DNA from: Chitinophagaceae bacterium
Lineage (GTDB): Bacteria; Bacteroidota; Bacteroidia; Chitinophagales; UBA10324
Assembly (NCBI GenBank): GCA_016717285.1
Contig: JADKFU010000005.1
Coordinates: 2,154,501 to 2,218,500, forward strand
Reading direction: 5' to 3'
DNA: 64,000 nt
Every line of letters starts with the position of its first letter. Position 1 is the stretch's first letter. This document shows positions 36,717 to 46,186 of this stretch, piece by piece. A model generated the notes under the pieces. The model saw only the letters and a program-made list of their open reading frames with translations. It was not told where the DNA came from and made no database searches. A program made the position numbers and the translations under genes.

Positions 36717-37795
36717 ATGAACATTTACTTGTCACTATATGCTTTAATATGCATCACTGCGTGCAATGGACAAAATACTGCTAAAATTACTGATGATCCT
36801 GCATCGATTCCGGTTGTAACCGGAAGCATTGGTGAAACTGTTTCAGAGCTTGATAAAAGTATTTGGATTGTTTTTCAGGATACGAATAACAACTACTGGT
36901 TTGGAAGTGATGGTCAAGGTGTGTATCGTTATGATGGTAAAACAATCATCCATTTTAGCAGTAAAGATGGCTTGTGTAACAATCGCGTGAGGGAAATATT
37001 GGAGGACCCATCAGGCAATATTTTCATCGGCACACTGGATGGAATCAGCAAATTTGACGGACAAAAATTTACCACGTTGATTCCAATTGAATCCACTGAA
37101 TGGAAATCAGCACCCACCGATTTGTGGTTTAAAGGGAACTATGATCAAAACGGACCTTACCGGTATGATGGTAAGTTGCTGTATCATTTCAAATTTCCAA
37201 AACACTATATGGAAGATGAATTTTATAAAGTCAATCCGAAATCTTCCTTTAGTCCATATGGAATTTATACCATTTACAAAGACAAAAGAGGCAACATCTG
37301 GTTTGGAACATCTTGTTTTGGCGCATGCCGCTTTGATGGAAAAACTTTAAGCTGGCTGTATGAAGATCATTTGACAATCGCACCAAATGGTGGCTCTTTT
37401 GGAATTCGTTCCATAATTGAAGATAAAGAGGAAAAATTTTGGATCTGTAATACCAGGTATCGCTATGAAATTTATCCCACCGATTCCATAAGTGAGGGAT
37501 ACAGTTTCGTTAATTACCAAGGGAAACCGGTATTGAAGCACATGGTAAAGAAGACCCGATTTATTTCCAGTATATCATCAAGGACAATAAACGAAACTTG
37601 TGGATGAGTACTTATACTGATGGCGTTTGGCAATTTGATGGGAAAAACATGAGTCACTTCGCAGTTATGGATGGAACAGAGCCTATTAAAATAGTTTCGA
37701 TTTACAAAGACCATCAAGACAACCTTTGGTTAGGCACACAGGAAAAAGGCGCTTATAAATTTAACGGTAAAGCGTTTGAAAAATTTATCCCATGA
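36717..37795 (+). CDS. Two-component-regulator-propeller lipoprotein, frameshifted
   Basis: About 359 residues when repaired. The start at 36717 (MNIYLSLYALICITACNGQN) gives a lipobox ITAC. The body consists of Reg_prop-type propeller repeats: IWIVFQDTNNNYWFGSDGQG VYRYDGKTIIHFSSKDGLCN, IFIGTLDGISKFDGQ, YKDKRGNIWFGTSCFGACRF DGKTL, and in the second frame KDNKRNLWMSTYTDGVWQFD and HQDNLWLGTQEKGAYKFNGK. The reading must change frame near 37540 (after KPVLKH) to connect the two parts. Unlike most Reg_prop proteins it has no kinase domain, so it is probably an exported sensor-like or structural propeller. Confidence 0.72.
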
Positions 37796-37871
37796 GGCCT
37801 CTCTCACAAACTTTCTCCATATTGAAACAGCTCTGCATTATTAACCGCACGCACACGCAAGTCTAAAAAAA

Positions 37872-37904
37872 TTCCCCACCGGTACTAAGATGTACCGGCA
37901 GGGA
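37872..37904 (-). terminator. Terminator of the lactonase-like lipoprotein gene
   Basis: TTCCC-CA-CCGGTAC pairs with GTACCGG-CA-GGGAA around the loop TAAGAT. On the minus strand it is followed by AATTTTTTTAG, giving a good intrinsic terminator 37 bp beyond the stop of the gene at 37941-39149. Confidence 0.75.
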
Positions 37905-37940
37905 AATGTTATAAGAAGAACCGTGACTTATTTAATTAAT

Positions 37941-39149
37941 TTAAAATGCTGCTAATCCAGCAGCAGCCACCGGAAGATTGCTCTGTGTTCCAATCCAAGC
38001 AAGGCCACCAAGTGGTGTGCGTTTGTACTGACCTATAGTATGATCAACGGAATTGAGGCTATAGACATAATAGTTATTGTCTGAAACAACAATATCAATT
38101 GGACCACCACCGGTTCCAACTGCAGACACCGCCAGATGCAACGACCCGCTGGTACCTATGTAATAAGAAGAAATTGAATTGCTCGCTGTGTTAGTTATGT
38201 ATACAAAACGGCCGTATTGGGATGTAGCAACCCAGCAGGGTGCTCCCTCATTGTTTGCAACAGCACCATTAATGTCAGAAAGGTTTCCGGAATTAACTCC
38301 TGAATAAGCTGTAGCTGAACCTGCACCAGGTGCGCCACCTGCAGCATTTGATACAACCATAATCTGATCGCGCACAAATTCAAATCCAAATGGAGTTGCA
38401 CCAACTGATGGTGATGAAGAGCCAGGTGAAGCAACTCCATTGCCATCCACTGCAAAAGTGGTGATCATGTTGGTAGCTTTCTCAGTTACATACAAATAAT
38501 TTCCGTTGGGAGAAAAGGATACCTGAGCAGCACCGGCTCCAGAAGTACTGAGTTGTTGGTGGGATCCATCAATATACGTCAGCATTCCTTCTGCACTAAT
38601 GTAAAAACCGGCAATGTTATCGCTACCTGCATTCACCACGTACAATACATTTGCATTTACACTCAGGCTGATTGGACTTTCACCTTCAGAGGCGGCGGTG
38701 TGAGCCAACATTAAGGATCCGTCAGCTTCCACCTTGAAAGAAGAAATGGAATTGCTTCCTGCATTAACTGCAAAGAGCCATTTATGAGTATTGTCCAAAA
38801 TTACAGCTCCTTGTGAACCCAGACCTGCTCCGGTTCCTGTTCCACCTGAAGCTACAGTTCCCATCGGTGTAAGTAAGCCGGAAGGCGCTTGCATAAAAAT
38901 GAGAATTTCATTCTGCAATGAATCGTTGCTTTCGGTATAAACGTAACCTCCGTCCGGACCAAGTTTTGAACTTTGATCCAGGTTAAATATCTGCTCATCA
39001 GGATTCAGCCCCTTTTCAGAAATCAGGTCACTGTTTGACGACACGGGTGAGGTCGATGGAATTACGGAATCAAGATTCTTTTGACATGCCGTAAATGTGA
39101 TGGCCGTTGCTGCGAAAAGCAAAACGGCAAAAAGATTTTTCTTCTGCAT
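37941..39149 (-). CDS. Lactonase/YVTN-type seven-bladed propeller lipoprotein
   Basis: Lipoprotein of 402 residues. The signal peptide MQKKNLFAVLLFAATAITFTACQ has lipobox FTAC. After a Ser-rich linker a propeller follows with repeats of the 6-phosphogluconolactonase/YncE type: KWLFAVNAGSNSISSFKVEA, NVLYVVNAGSDNIAGFYISA, NYLYVTEKATNMITTFAVDG, RFVYITNTASNSISSYYIGT and YYVYSLNSVDHTIGQYKRTP. The repeats are regular, about 50 residues each. Lactonase activity is doubtful for this surface-tethered Bacteroidota subgroup; a binding role is as likely. Single gene with its own terminator. Confidence 0.82.
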   Translation of the reverse strand: MQKKNLFAVLLFAATAITFTACQKNLDSVIPSTSPVSSNSDLISEKGLNPDEQIFNLDQSSKLGPDGGYVYTESNDSLQNEILIFMQAPSGLLTPMGTVASGGTGTGAGLGSQGAVILDNTHKWLFAVNAGSNSISSFKVEADGSLMLAHTAASEGESPISLSVNANVLYVVNAGSDNIAGFYISAEGMLTYIDGSHQQLSTSGAGAAQVSFSPNGNYLYVTEKATNMITTFAVDGNGVASPGSSSPSVGATPFGFEFVRDQIMVVSNAAGGAPGAGSATAYSGVNSGNLSDINGAVANNEGAPCWVATSQYGRFVYITNTASNSISSYYIGTSGSLHLAVSAVGTGGGPIDIVVSDNNYYVYSLNSVDHTIGQYKRTPLGGLAWIGTQSNLPVAAAGLAAF

Positions 39150-39355
39150 TTTTTTTTGATTTAGTTGTGAGTGAAATAATTTGGTAACAAAGCTTTCAAC
39201 CGGTTCAGTAAATCACCGGTATAAGAAGTCACATTCTATTTGAATGAACTTCTACTAACATTGTCGGGAAACAGAAAACAATGGTTGTGTTTCTGTGTGA
39301 AAAAAATTTATCTCACCATCATAATTTGTAAAAAACAATCTTGATTTTTGAGATA

Positions 39356-40804
39356 CTAAAAACGAAGAGTGGCTCCTATTTTTAATCCAATAGTATATGG
39401 ATAAGAGTTAACAGCCATGTCATGGTTGATGGAAGTGATGGCAGTTTTAAAGACGGGCTCAAGAAAAATTCCTGCATCGCGGTAAACTTTATATTCAATT
39501 CCTGCACCTACGAGCAAACTGTAATTTATTTGTTTTAGTCCATCAATATTATTGATGATCGTTACTTCCTCATCATTAATACGCATGGTGGCTTTTTCCT
39601 GCAACAGGAAATTTACCGACAATCCTGTATTGGCATAAAAGGTGAACTTATTTTTCGTAGTCTGAAACCGGAGCAGCAGCGGCACTTCAAGATACTTAAG
39701 TGATTGGTTGCAAACAGAAGTCATCTCCAGACTATCCTCTTCGTTTAGTGGCTGATTTTTTTCCAGCGGCATTTGTATTACGCCACTTGACGTAGGATAC
39801 AAATAATGCATTTCCTTACTTTCATTGTATCCGGTGTGCATCACTGGAAGTGTGATTGCATAATTTGTAATTGAATAGTGAATGCCTGAAGCAACACTCC
39901 ATCGTGTTGAAATTTTATAATCCAGTAGAAAGCCGCTAAAAAAAGAATATTGCTCTTTTTCGCGATTGTTGTACATCGCGGCATCATCAAAACCGTCGGC
40001 AGTATTATCTTTTAAATTCTGGAAGGAAAGTGAGGGTGCATAGAAGGCTGCAATGGAAAGCCTGCTTACTTTCTTGCCCCAGACAGCCGGAGTGCTATCT
40101 GATTCTGCTGACATGGAAGGTACAACAGCAGTCGTTGCATTTGCGGAATCCAGACTATCCTTGTCAACTACTGCGAAAACAAGTTGATTTGTTTCCGTTT
40201 CGAGTGCAGAATCATTTTGACGACTTCCCCATTCATTATTATTCAAAGGATGTATAATCGATTCGCTTTGGATCAGCTCATTTTTTGTAACAGGTTTGTC
40301 CACTTCAGTTGTAACTGACATCACGCCAGTTGGAACAGGATTGTGTTTTAAATTTTCCGCAAGGCTTTGTTCATTCGCTGATAAGAGCAACTCTCGATTA
40401 TTCGGATTGTTTGTGCCTGATACCTGATTAGCAATCGCATCCTCATTCCCTTTATCTTTCGCTATGGGTATATTTTCAACAGCGCGGGTTGATTTCACTA
40501 TATCATTTTTATTAGCAGACGTTTCAGTTGCATTACCATGAATATTTGTTTTTTCAATTGCTGCTACAGATGATGGTGCATCGAGAGTTGAACGGGATAT
40601 ATAATGGCAGGTAATGAAAGAGCAAAGAAAAAGGGCAAGGCAGGCAGACAACAGCTTATAGCGGGTTGCCCGTTGCTTGTACAAAGCTGCCTGCTTCTTA
40701 TCCAGTTCAGCATCCAAGCGGCTCCAGGTATGTTCACCTGCTTCCAACCTGAAATCCTTCAGGATAGTACGCGTTACCTTTTCAATATCTCTGTTTTCTT
40801 CCAT
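39356..40804 (-). CDS. Membrane-tethered outer-membrane-beta-barrel domain protein, sigma-factor-linked
   Basis: Protein of 482 residues encoded just downstream of an ECF sigma factor gene. The first 45 residues are charged and cytoplasmic-like (DIEKVTRTILKDFRLEAGEH TWSRLDAELDKKQ). A membrane segment follows (YKLLSACLALFLCSFITCHY), then a 200-residue low-complexity linker. From about residue 250 there is a beta-barrel of the PF13568/PorT-like kind (RLSIAAFYAPSLSFQNLKDN ... YPYTIGLKIGATLRF) with a terminal Phe. The position and N-terminus suggest an anti-sigma role, the C-terminus an outer membrane barrel. The ATG at 40804 overlaps the repaired end of the sigma factor gene by about 23 bp. Confidence 0.7.
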   Translation of the reverse strand: MEENRDIEKVTRTILKDFRLEAGEHTWSRLDAELDKKQAALYKQRATRYKLLSACLALFLCSFITCHYISRSTLDAPSSVAAIEKTNIHGNATETSANKNDIVKSTRAVENIPIAKDKGNEDAIANQVSGTNNPNNRELLLSANEQSLAENLKHNPVPTGVMSVTTEVDKPVTKNELIQSESIIHPLNNNEWGSRQNDSALETETNQLVFAVVDKDSLDSANATTAVVPSMSAESDSTPAVWGKKVSRLSIAAFYAPSLSFQNLKDNTADGFDDAAMYNNREKEQYSFFSGFLLDYKISTRWSVASGIHYSITNYAITLPVMHTGYNESKEMHYLYPTSSGVIQMPLEKNQPLNEEDSLEMTSVCNQSLKYLEVPLLLRFQTTKNKFTFYANTGLSVNFLLQEKATMRINDEEVTIINNIDGLKQINYSLLVGAGIEYKVYRDAGIFLEPVFKTAITSINHDMAVNSYPYTIGLKIGATLRF

Positions 40805-41371
40805 ATTCACTGCCCACTGCTTGCAGGCGGTTATTGTTTTTATTTATCAGTTTCCGCAGAATCGACTTTGCTTCATAAAGGTTGGATTTTGAAGTACCTT
40901 CAGAGATACCAAGACCGGCTGCAATTTCTTTGTGTTTCATCCCTCCATCACATAAAGATTGAAAACCATTTGGTATGCAGGCGGTAATTTTTGTATCAGG
41001 GTTATCAATTCAGCCGCTTCAATCTTGTCGAGGATGTCATCACTAAAATAGTGATGGGACACCTCCGAAGTATCTTCCATATTTACAATAAAGGAAAGAT
41101 GCTTTCCCTTCCTGTACTTTTCAATAGCCGTATTCACCATTATTGTCCTGATCCAACCCTCGAGCGTGCCTTTCTTCGCAAAACTGGCTATGTTGTCAAA
41201 TACTTTCATAAAGCCTTCATGAAAAGTATCTTCTGCTTCTTCCCTGCTTTTCGAATATTGATAACAAACGGCAAACATTTTCGACTGATACTTCTCATAA
41301 AGTCGGTTCTGAGCCTGACGATCCCAGTTTATGCACCCTGTAATCAATATATCTTCACTCTCTTCAGTCAA
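40782..41371 (-). CDS. ECF-type RNA polymerase sigma factor, frameshifted before region 4
   Basis: Sigma-70 family regulator, about 196 residues when repaired. Region 2 is complete (RLYEKYQSKMFAVCYQYSKS REEAEDTFHEGFMKVFDNIA, then GTLEGWIRTIMVNTAIEKYR). The frame from 41371 stops at 40937 right after LPPAYQMVFNLYVMEG. Adding one base there continues as MKHKEIAAGLGISEGTSKSN LYEAKSILRKLINKNN to a stop at 40782, which is exactly the expected region 4 helix-turn-helix. The start appears to be TTG at 41371, because an in-frame stop lies shortly upstream. It is paired with the overlapping membrane-tethered barrel protein gene. Without region 4 the short form would not recognise the -35 element. Confidence 0.82.
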
Positions 41372-41744
41372 ATTAAAGATCTTTTTTTAATAGGGAGTGT
41401 AAATTCTTTCAAATGGTTGTGTTCGCCAACACGCCCTTTACGCTTACAGTTCACTAATGGGTTTTGACACATTATTGCAGGAATTCATTAACAAGTTAGG
41501 AGACTAAAAAATAAACAATAGTTACTAAGACCATTTTCCTTGTAATAAGCTAAGATTAAAATTTCAATAAATCGTCCTAAAATAAGTTGACAGTTTTTAT
41601 TTTAATCCTGAAATTAATTAGCACGGGTTGCCAAAACGGCTCCTTCTCCTTTGCAAAAGGATGTAAGATGAAGATATTCATTTGTTCCGATCCACTCTTT
41701 CTTAGGCAAACTATTTGATAAATGCGGCTTTCAAAAATCATTTC
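41372..41744. other. 373-bp divergent intergenic region
   Basis: Lies between the minus-strand sigma factor gene and the plus-strand esterase gene. AT-rich; I see no clear promoter box, repeat or RNA structure. Confidence 0.5.
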
Positions 41745-42605
41745 ATGTCACAGAGCAATGATAATTCAACAGAGCAAAACGTCAGTGAAGGACAAGCCGC
41801 CTCAGTACTTGTTTTAGATGAATCTTTTTACATTCCTCAACTTGACCGTTACCGCAGAGTGTGGATATATCTCCCCGAAGGTTATACTACTTCCAAAATC
41901 AGGTATCCTGTTTTTTACATGCACGATGGACAAAATCTATTCGATAACGATACTGCTTTAGCAGAGGAATGGTATCTCGATGAAATATTAACTGTAATGA
42001 ATGCTCAATGCATCATCGTTGGAATCGATAATGGTGAGGAAAAGCGCTTAACAGAATATAATGTGAGGGACCATACCGAGCACGGTGATGGTGAAGGAAA
42101 AAATACCTGGACTTCATCGTGCAAACGTTGAAACCTTTCATTGATGAAAAGTACCGTACCCTGCCTGACAGGGAGCACACTTTTATTGCCGGCAGTTCCA
42201 TGGGTGGACTCATCACTTTTATGGTGCGATGTATTTTCCGGAAACTTTTGGTGGCGCTGGTATCTTCTCCCCTGCTTTCTGGCTTTGTGCCTGATCTGTT
42301 GGATGAGATGAAACTGGTGGCAGGTCAGCATCCGGAGTATCCGCAACATTTATATTTTTATGGTGCAAAACAGGAAGACGAAAAAAATGTTGGAGCTCAT
42401 CCGGCAAATCACAGAGCTCCTTGCACAATATCCCCACTACAAAATCTATCTGGATCTACACGAAGAAGGAGAGCACAATGAAGTTTATTGGGGTGCCCGC
42501 TTTGGAGAATATTACCTGTGGAGCCAGGTAAATGCAGAAATTCGGATAATCTTCACTATCATTAAAAGTTCTCACTTCTCTTTGCTTGGTCCTTTCCTTT
42601 GGTGA
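41745..42605 (+). pseudogene. Alpha/beta-hydrolase esterase gene (Fes/YieL-like) broken by about four frameshifts
   Basis: Putative esterase of the D-like/Fes type. The segment from 41745 has YRRVWIYLPEGYTTSKIRYP VFYMHDGQNLFDNDT. The next frame has FIDEKYRTLPDREHTFIAGS SMGG with the nucleophile Ser, and a short third segment reads YGAMYFPETFGGAGIFSPAF. Later segments give VPDLLDEMKLVAGQHPEYPQ HLYFYG and MLELIRQITELLAQYPHYKI YLDLHEEGEHNEVYWGARFG with the probable catalytic His. The frame must change near 42100 (run of A), 42215, 42290 and 42385 (run of seven A). All catalytic parts are present, so damage is recent or due to sequence error. Confidence 0.72.
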
Positions 42606-42906
42606 ATCCTCTTAGTAGAAGCGCAGAATAATTCTACGAATGAAGATGCAATTTATTTATCACCGGGAATTACATTTTCAAACACCAAATATTTACCCTT
42701 CATCCCATTTTTTGATGACGCGACAGTTGCACAGGAATTGCTTCGAATTGATCGAGTGTGCCTGCATCTGAAGGTTGATCTTCCAAAGGACATACATTTC
42801 TTAACTGAAAATGTGGAACTAATATTTATTAGAAATATCGCTTACATTACATCTCTTCCTTATCTGAAGAACACTACATTTTTTCATCACCAAAACCCAA
42901 ACCCCA
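42606..42906. other. 301-bp gap with an open frame of doubtful meaning
   Basis: An uninterrupted plus-strand frame without ATG runs through this gap (it contains YLPFIPFFDDATVAQELLRI). The composition is protein-like, but there is no start and no family I recognise. It also carries the promoter region of the next gene, so I do not call a gene. Confidence 0.35.
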
Positions 42907-43624
42907 ATGAGAAAAAGTATCTTTTAATGTTGTTACTTATTCCCGCAATAGGAATATGTCAAACAAAAACGGTTCTTACTTCCAACCGTTTATTCGCGAG
43001 GAATGACAAAGTCCAGGAATTCGAAGCAGCGCTTGCAAACCATGCCCAAAATATCACACCGGCGATGTAACCTGGCGGGTATGGAGCATTCAATCCGGGC
43101 CTGATGCTGGTGGATATATGGTAACGGAAGGTCCCAGTAGCTGGGCTATTTTGGATGCCCGTGGCGACATAAGTGCAGAACACACTGCGGATTGGGAAAA
43201 AATGTTCTCCACTTACTACAGGCCAGGGGGACAAAGCGGTTATTATGATTTCAAAGCTGATTTAAGTACAGTACAGCTTACTGATTATTCTGATAAAATT
43301 GTTATCAATCACATGACAGCAAATCCGGGGAGGATCGTTAATGTTGAAGACCTTATTAAGAGACAAAAAAGGTATGGGAAGCGGGTAAAGAATCTGTAGC
43401 TGTTTATTCCGCATCCTTTTCAGGAGGCCGGTTATATTACAGTAACCCGTTTAACAGGTGGTTTAAAGGAATTAGCCAGCGATTATCGGAAACCGTTTGC
43501 AGACAGGTACAATGAAGCATATGGTGCCGGTGCATTTGCTACCTGGTTGAATGATTATGCCGTTGCAGTGCAAAGCCGCTGGTCTGAATTACTGATTTAC
43601 CAACCAAAGTTGAGTTCAAAATAA
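42907..43624 (+). pseudogene. Secreted protein of unknown function, broken by at least four frameshifts
   Basis: ATG at 42907 opens MRKSIF and stops at once. One extra T gives LMLLLIPAIGICQTKTVLTS, a signal peptide, followed by NRLFARNDKVQEFEAALANH AQ. Further shifts near 43052 (run of A), 43365 (run of A) and 43425 connect YHTGDVTWRVWSIQSGPDAG GYMVTEGPSSWAILDARGDI, then KESVAVYSASFSG, and finally YITVTRLTGGLKELASDYRK PFADRYNEAYGAGAFATWLN to the TAA at 43624. Repaired length is about 238 residues. I recognise no named domain; the fold might be a dimeric alpha/beta barrel-like repeat. A perfect terminator follows. Confidence 0.55.
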
Positions 43625-43695
43625 TTTAAGCAGATTCGTTATTTAACTGATCAACATACCTCGCTAAAAAATCAGTAAGTGACATAACAATGGAA

Positions 43696-43725
43696 AAGCC
43701 GTCTCTATGTTTAGACGGCTTTTTT
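43696..43725 (+). terminator. Intrinsic terminator after the frameshifted secreted protein gene
   Basis: AAGCCGTCT pairs perfectly with AGACGGCTT around the loop CTATGTTT and is followed by TTTTT. It stands 71 bp after the stop at 43624. Confidence 0.85.
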
Positions 43726-44184
43726 AAAGCGTTCTGAAAAATTCTACTTACCTCCCACTCGCTCTCATTCAATGGATGACTTCTGGCGATGCATTCCATC
43801 TGATGCATTGGAAGCAACTAGGCGCATCGGATGGATGCGCACGCCCTGTTGGATACATATTACCAGCTAAAATCAATAATAACTAATGCACTGCGCTATT
43901 GCGTTATCTATTGCTGTTGATTTTAATCGACCGCCAATTATTGCGACAAAGTTGAATCCGGAGGCACAACGTTCTTTTAAATAAAATTCATGTGCACCAA
44001 AATCGTTTCAAACTAACTTCTGAAAACACGTATAAATACATTCTGACATCTTTCATCATAAATATTAGCTTTGTAATACAACCACAGCTTTACGTATTCA
44101 GATATCCTGTCTTTTCTTATTATCAGTAATCCTGAACACGAAAGAAAGCACTGGTATTTATAAACTTTTTCCATCGACAAAAAA
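43726..44184. other. Gene-free stretch upstream of the FAD-linked oxidase
   Basis: No supported gene. A GC-rich inverted repeat (GGCGCATC ... GATGCGCACGCC) lies near 43822-43847. TAGCTTTG at 44066-44073 matches the TAnnTTTG promoter element 111 bp before the start of the next gene, without a clear TTG box. Confidence 0.4.
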
Positions 44185-45995
44185 ATGAGCCTCGAATCCA
44201 AACTCAGTGATATCGTTAAGATGTCAAATGCAGACAAACAACTTGATGAACTTTCCAGTCTCATAGACAATGAAACGGAAGATTTTGAAGTGCTTGATGA
44301 TAGCTTCATACATGCTGAAGTAAGTATTGCATCCGGTGCGGTATTCGCAAACCAGAATTCAAGCTCAGCGCCGCTATCAAATTGAATAACCCATGTTGCA
44401 CCTGGCACTTCGTTCATGATGTGCGTATTATTTCACCTCAATCACTCACCGGCACGGTGAACGTAGTAAAATGGGCGGAGCAAAAAATCAGAAAATACGT
44501 GCCATCGGTTCTTGTCATTCTTTTTCAACGGTAGCGCAGACTGATGATTGTTACGTAAGCATGAAAGAATGCACCGGATATGACACTGAAAATTTTAAAG
44601 GGAGATATTGATCAGCATCCTTTGATCCTTCTGAAGAGTTCGATTGATAAAGATCAATATGTAAATATTCCCGCAGGCCTGAAAATCGAATCTGTTAATC
44701 ACATCCTTCAGTTCGGTACTGCAAGCGTGAAAGGAAACCGTCGCTTATTCAACATGGGCGGCGGTGATGTGCAGGCTTTTGCAGGCGCTTTCTCAACAGG
44801 CACTCATGGGTCAGGTGGAATTTACAGCACCTATCACGATACCGTCAGGTCGCTCGTACTCGTTGCTTCCGGAGGACGGGTTTTCAGAATTGAACCAACC
44901 AATGGAATTACGGATGTGGCCTTGCATAAAGAATATTTTCAGCAACATCCCACTGCAGAACCTATTCAATTGATTCAGGATGACGACGTCTTTTTTATTC
45001 CGCAGTGGTGAGCATGGGTTGTTTTGGGATTATTTACTCGTGCATTATTGAAGTGATGCCTTTTACTTTGCTTCATGAGGATGCTTCATATAAAAAGGAG
45101 GATGGCTTACCGAAATAAAGAACCGCATTAAACAGGGTATGCTGCCATCAAACATGGAAGAAGAGAAATTTATTTACATTCAGTTGAACCCATATAAGAT
45201 AAAGTCAGGCAAGACGCTTTCCATCATGTTGAAAGAAACCATTACAACCAAAGATGCAGCATCAGGTAAAAAAGATACCCGCAGAAAACTATGGCCACAG
45301 GTTTTTGCCAACTCGAAGCTGTCAGTGAAATTTATACGCAACATTTCAAACAATAGTAATCTGCCAAGGTTGCAGTTGATTGAAGCCGCGTTAAAAAATC
45401 AAAATGATAACAAACAACATGGCGGTGGATTTACCGATGCCTGCTATAAAGTATGGAATTCGGATCGGGGAAATTAAAAACAATCGGCAGCGGAATTGAA
45501 TTTGCATTTCGTGTGCAACAGATTCCCGAGGTTATAGATACGATCACCAGCATCCTCCAACATGAAGGACCGAAAGGACGAGGGTTCTTCCTGAATTCAC
45601 CCATTGCACTGCGTTTTGTAAGACCATCGAAAGTATATCTCGCACCTAACTATGCAACACATCTCGGACAACCCGTAAAGGAATGGTGTTACATCGAAAT
45701 TTGCGGGTGAACAGTCTGATGCAGACGATGATAAACGCGAGCTCGAACTTTTCGAATATTTGCAGACCATGCTGAAAATAATGAAGGACGCCCGCATTGG
45801 GGATTAAATTTCAAGTTTGGATTTGATGAAAGCATGCTGAGTGAATTTTATCCCAAATTCGATGAATGGCTGAAAACCTATATCATGCTTAATTCGTCAG
45901 GTGTATTCGACAATGAGTTTACACGCACTACCAACCTGAGAGAAGCAGCTAAGAGAAAATTTCCGGTTATGCCCTTATTACCTGTTGTGATTTAA
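44185..45995 (+). pseudogene. VAO-type FAD-linked sugar-lactone oxidase-like gene broken by many frameshifts
   Basis: About 600 residues when repaired. It starts MSLESKLSDIVK. After shifts the text reads LSAAIKLNNPC, VRIISPQSLT, VNVVKWAEQK and RAIGSCHSFSTVAQTDDCYV, the FAD-binding motif of the vanillyl-alcohol oxidase family. Next come FNMGGGDVQAFAGAFSTGTH GSGG, VVSMGCFGIIYSCIIEVMPF and the C-terminal RPHWGLNFKFGF, close to the RPHWGK motif of D-arabinono-1,4-lactone and L-gulonolactone oxidases. Open pieces lie at 44185-44385, 44580-45011, 45139-45477, 45453-45710 and about 45800-45995. At least six indels separate them. The overall order is preserved, so no rearrangement has occurred. Confidence 0.7.
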
Positions 45996-46084
45996 TAGGC
46001 TGATACCAATAAAAAACGATTGATGATTATCATCTTACCATAAATACTATGAGCGTTTTTTTCAGTAGCGTTTGCTTGTTCCGC

Positions 46085-46140
46085 CCCTTCGGCTGCGCTC
46101 GGGGTGCGCTTGGCAAAGCGAACCGAATTAATTGATTTCA
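46085..46140. repeat. Dispersed intergenic repeat, copy 1
   Basis: CCCTTCGGCTGCGCTCGGGG TGCGCTTGGCAAAGC, GAACC and then AATTAATTGATTTCA. A second copy with small changes is at 55075-55150. GC-rich compared with the surroundings and able to form short hairpins. Confidence 0.7.
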
Positions 46141-46186
46141 AAACAGATTTTTAGAGTTGTTTTTTTTTAACAGAAAATCTCCAACC

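Noticed and set aside
42606..42870. Open plus-strand frame between the esterase and the next gene
   Set aside because: No start codon, no ribosome site and no family; could be a remnant but evidence is too thin to call.
43626..43817. Minus-strand open frame of 63 codons
   Set aside because: It runs straight through the perfect terminator hairpin at 43696-43725 and has no recognisable features.
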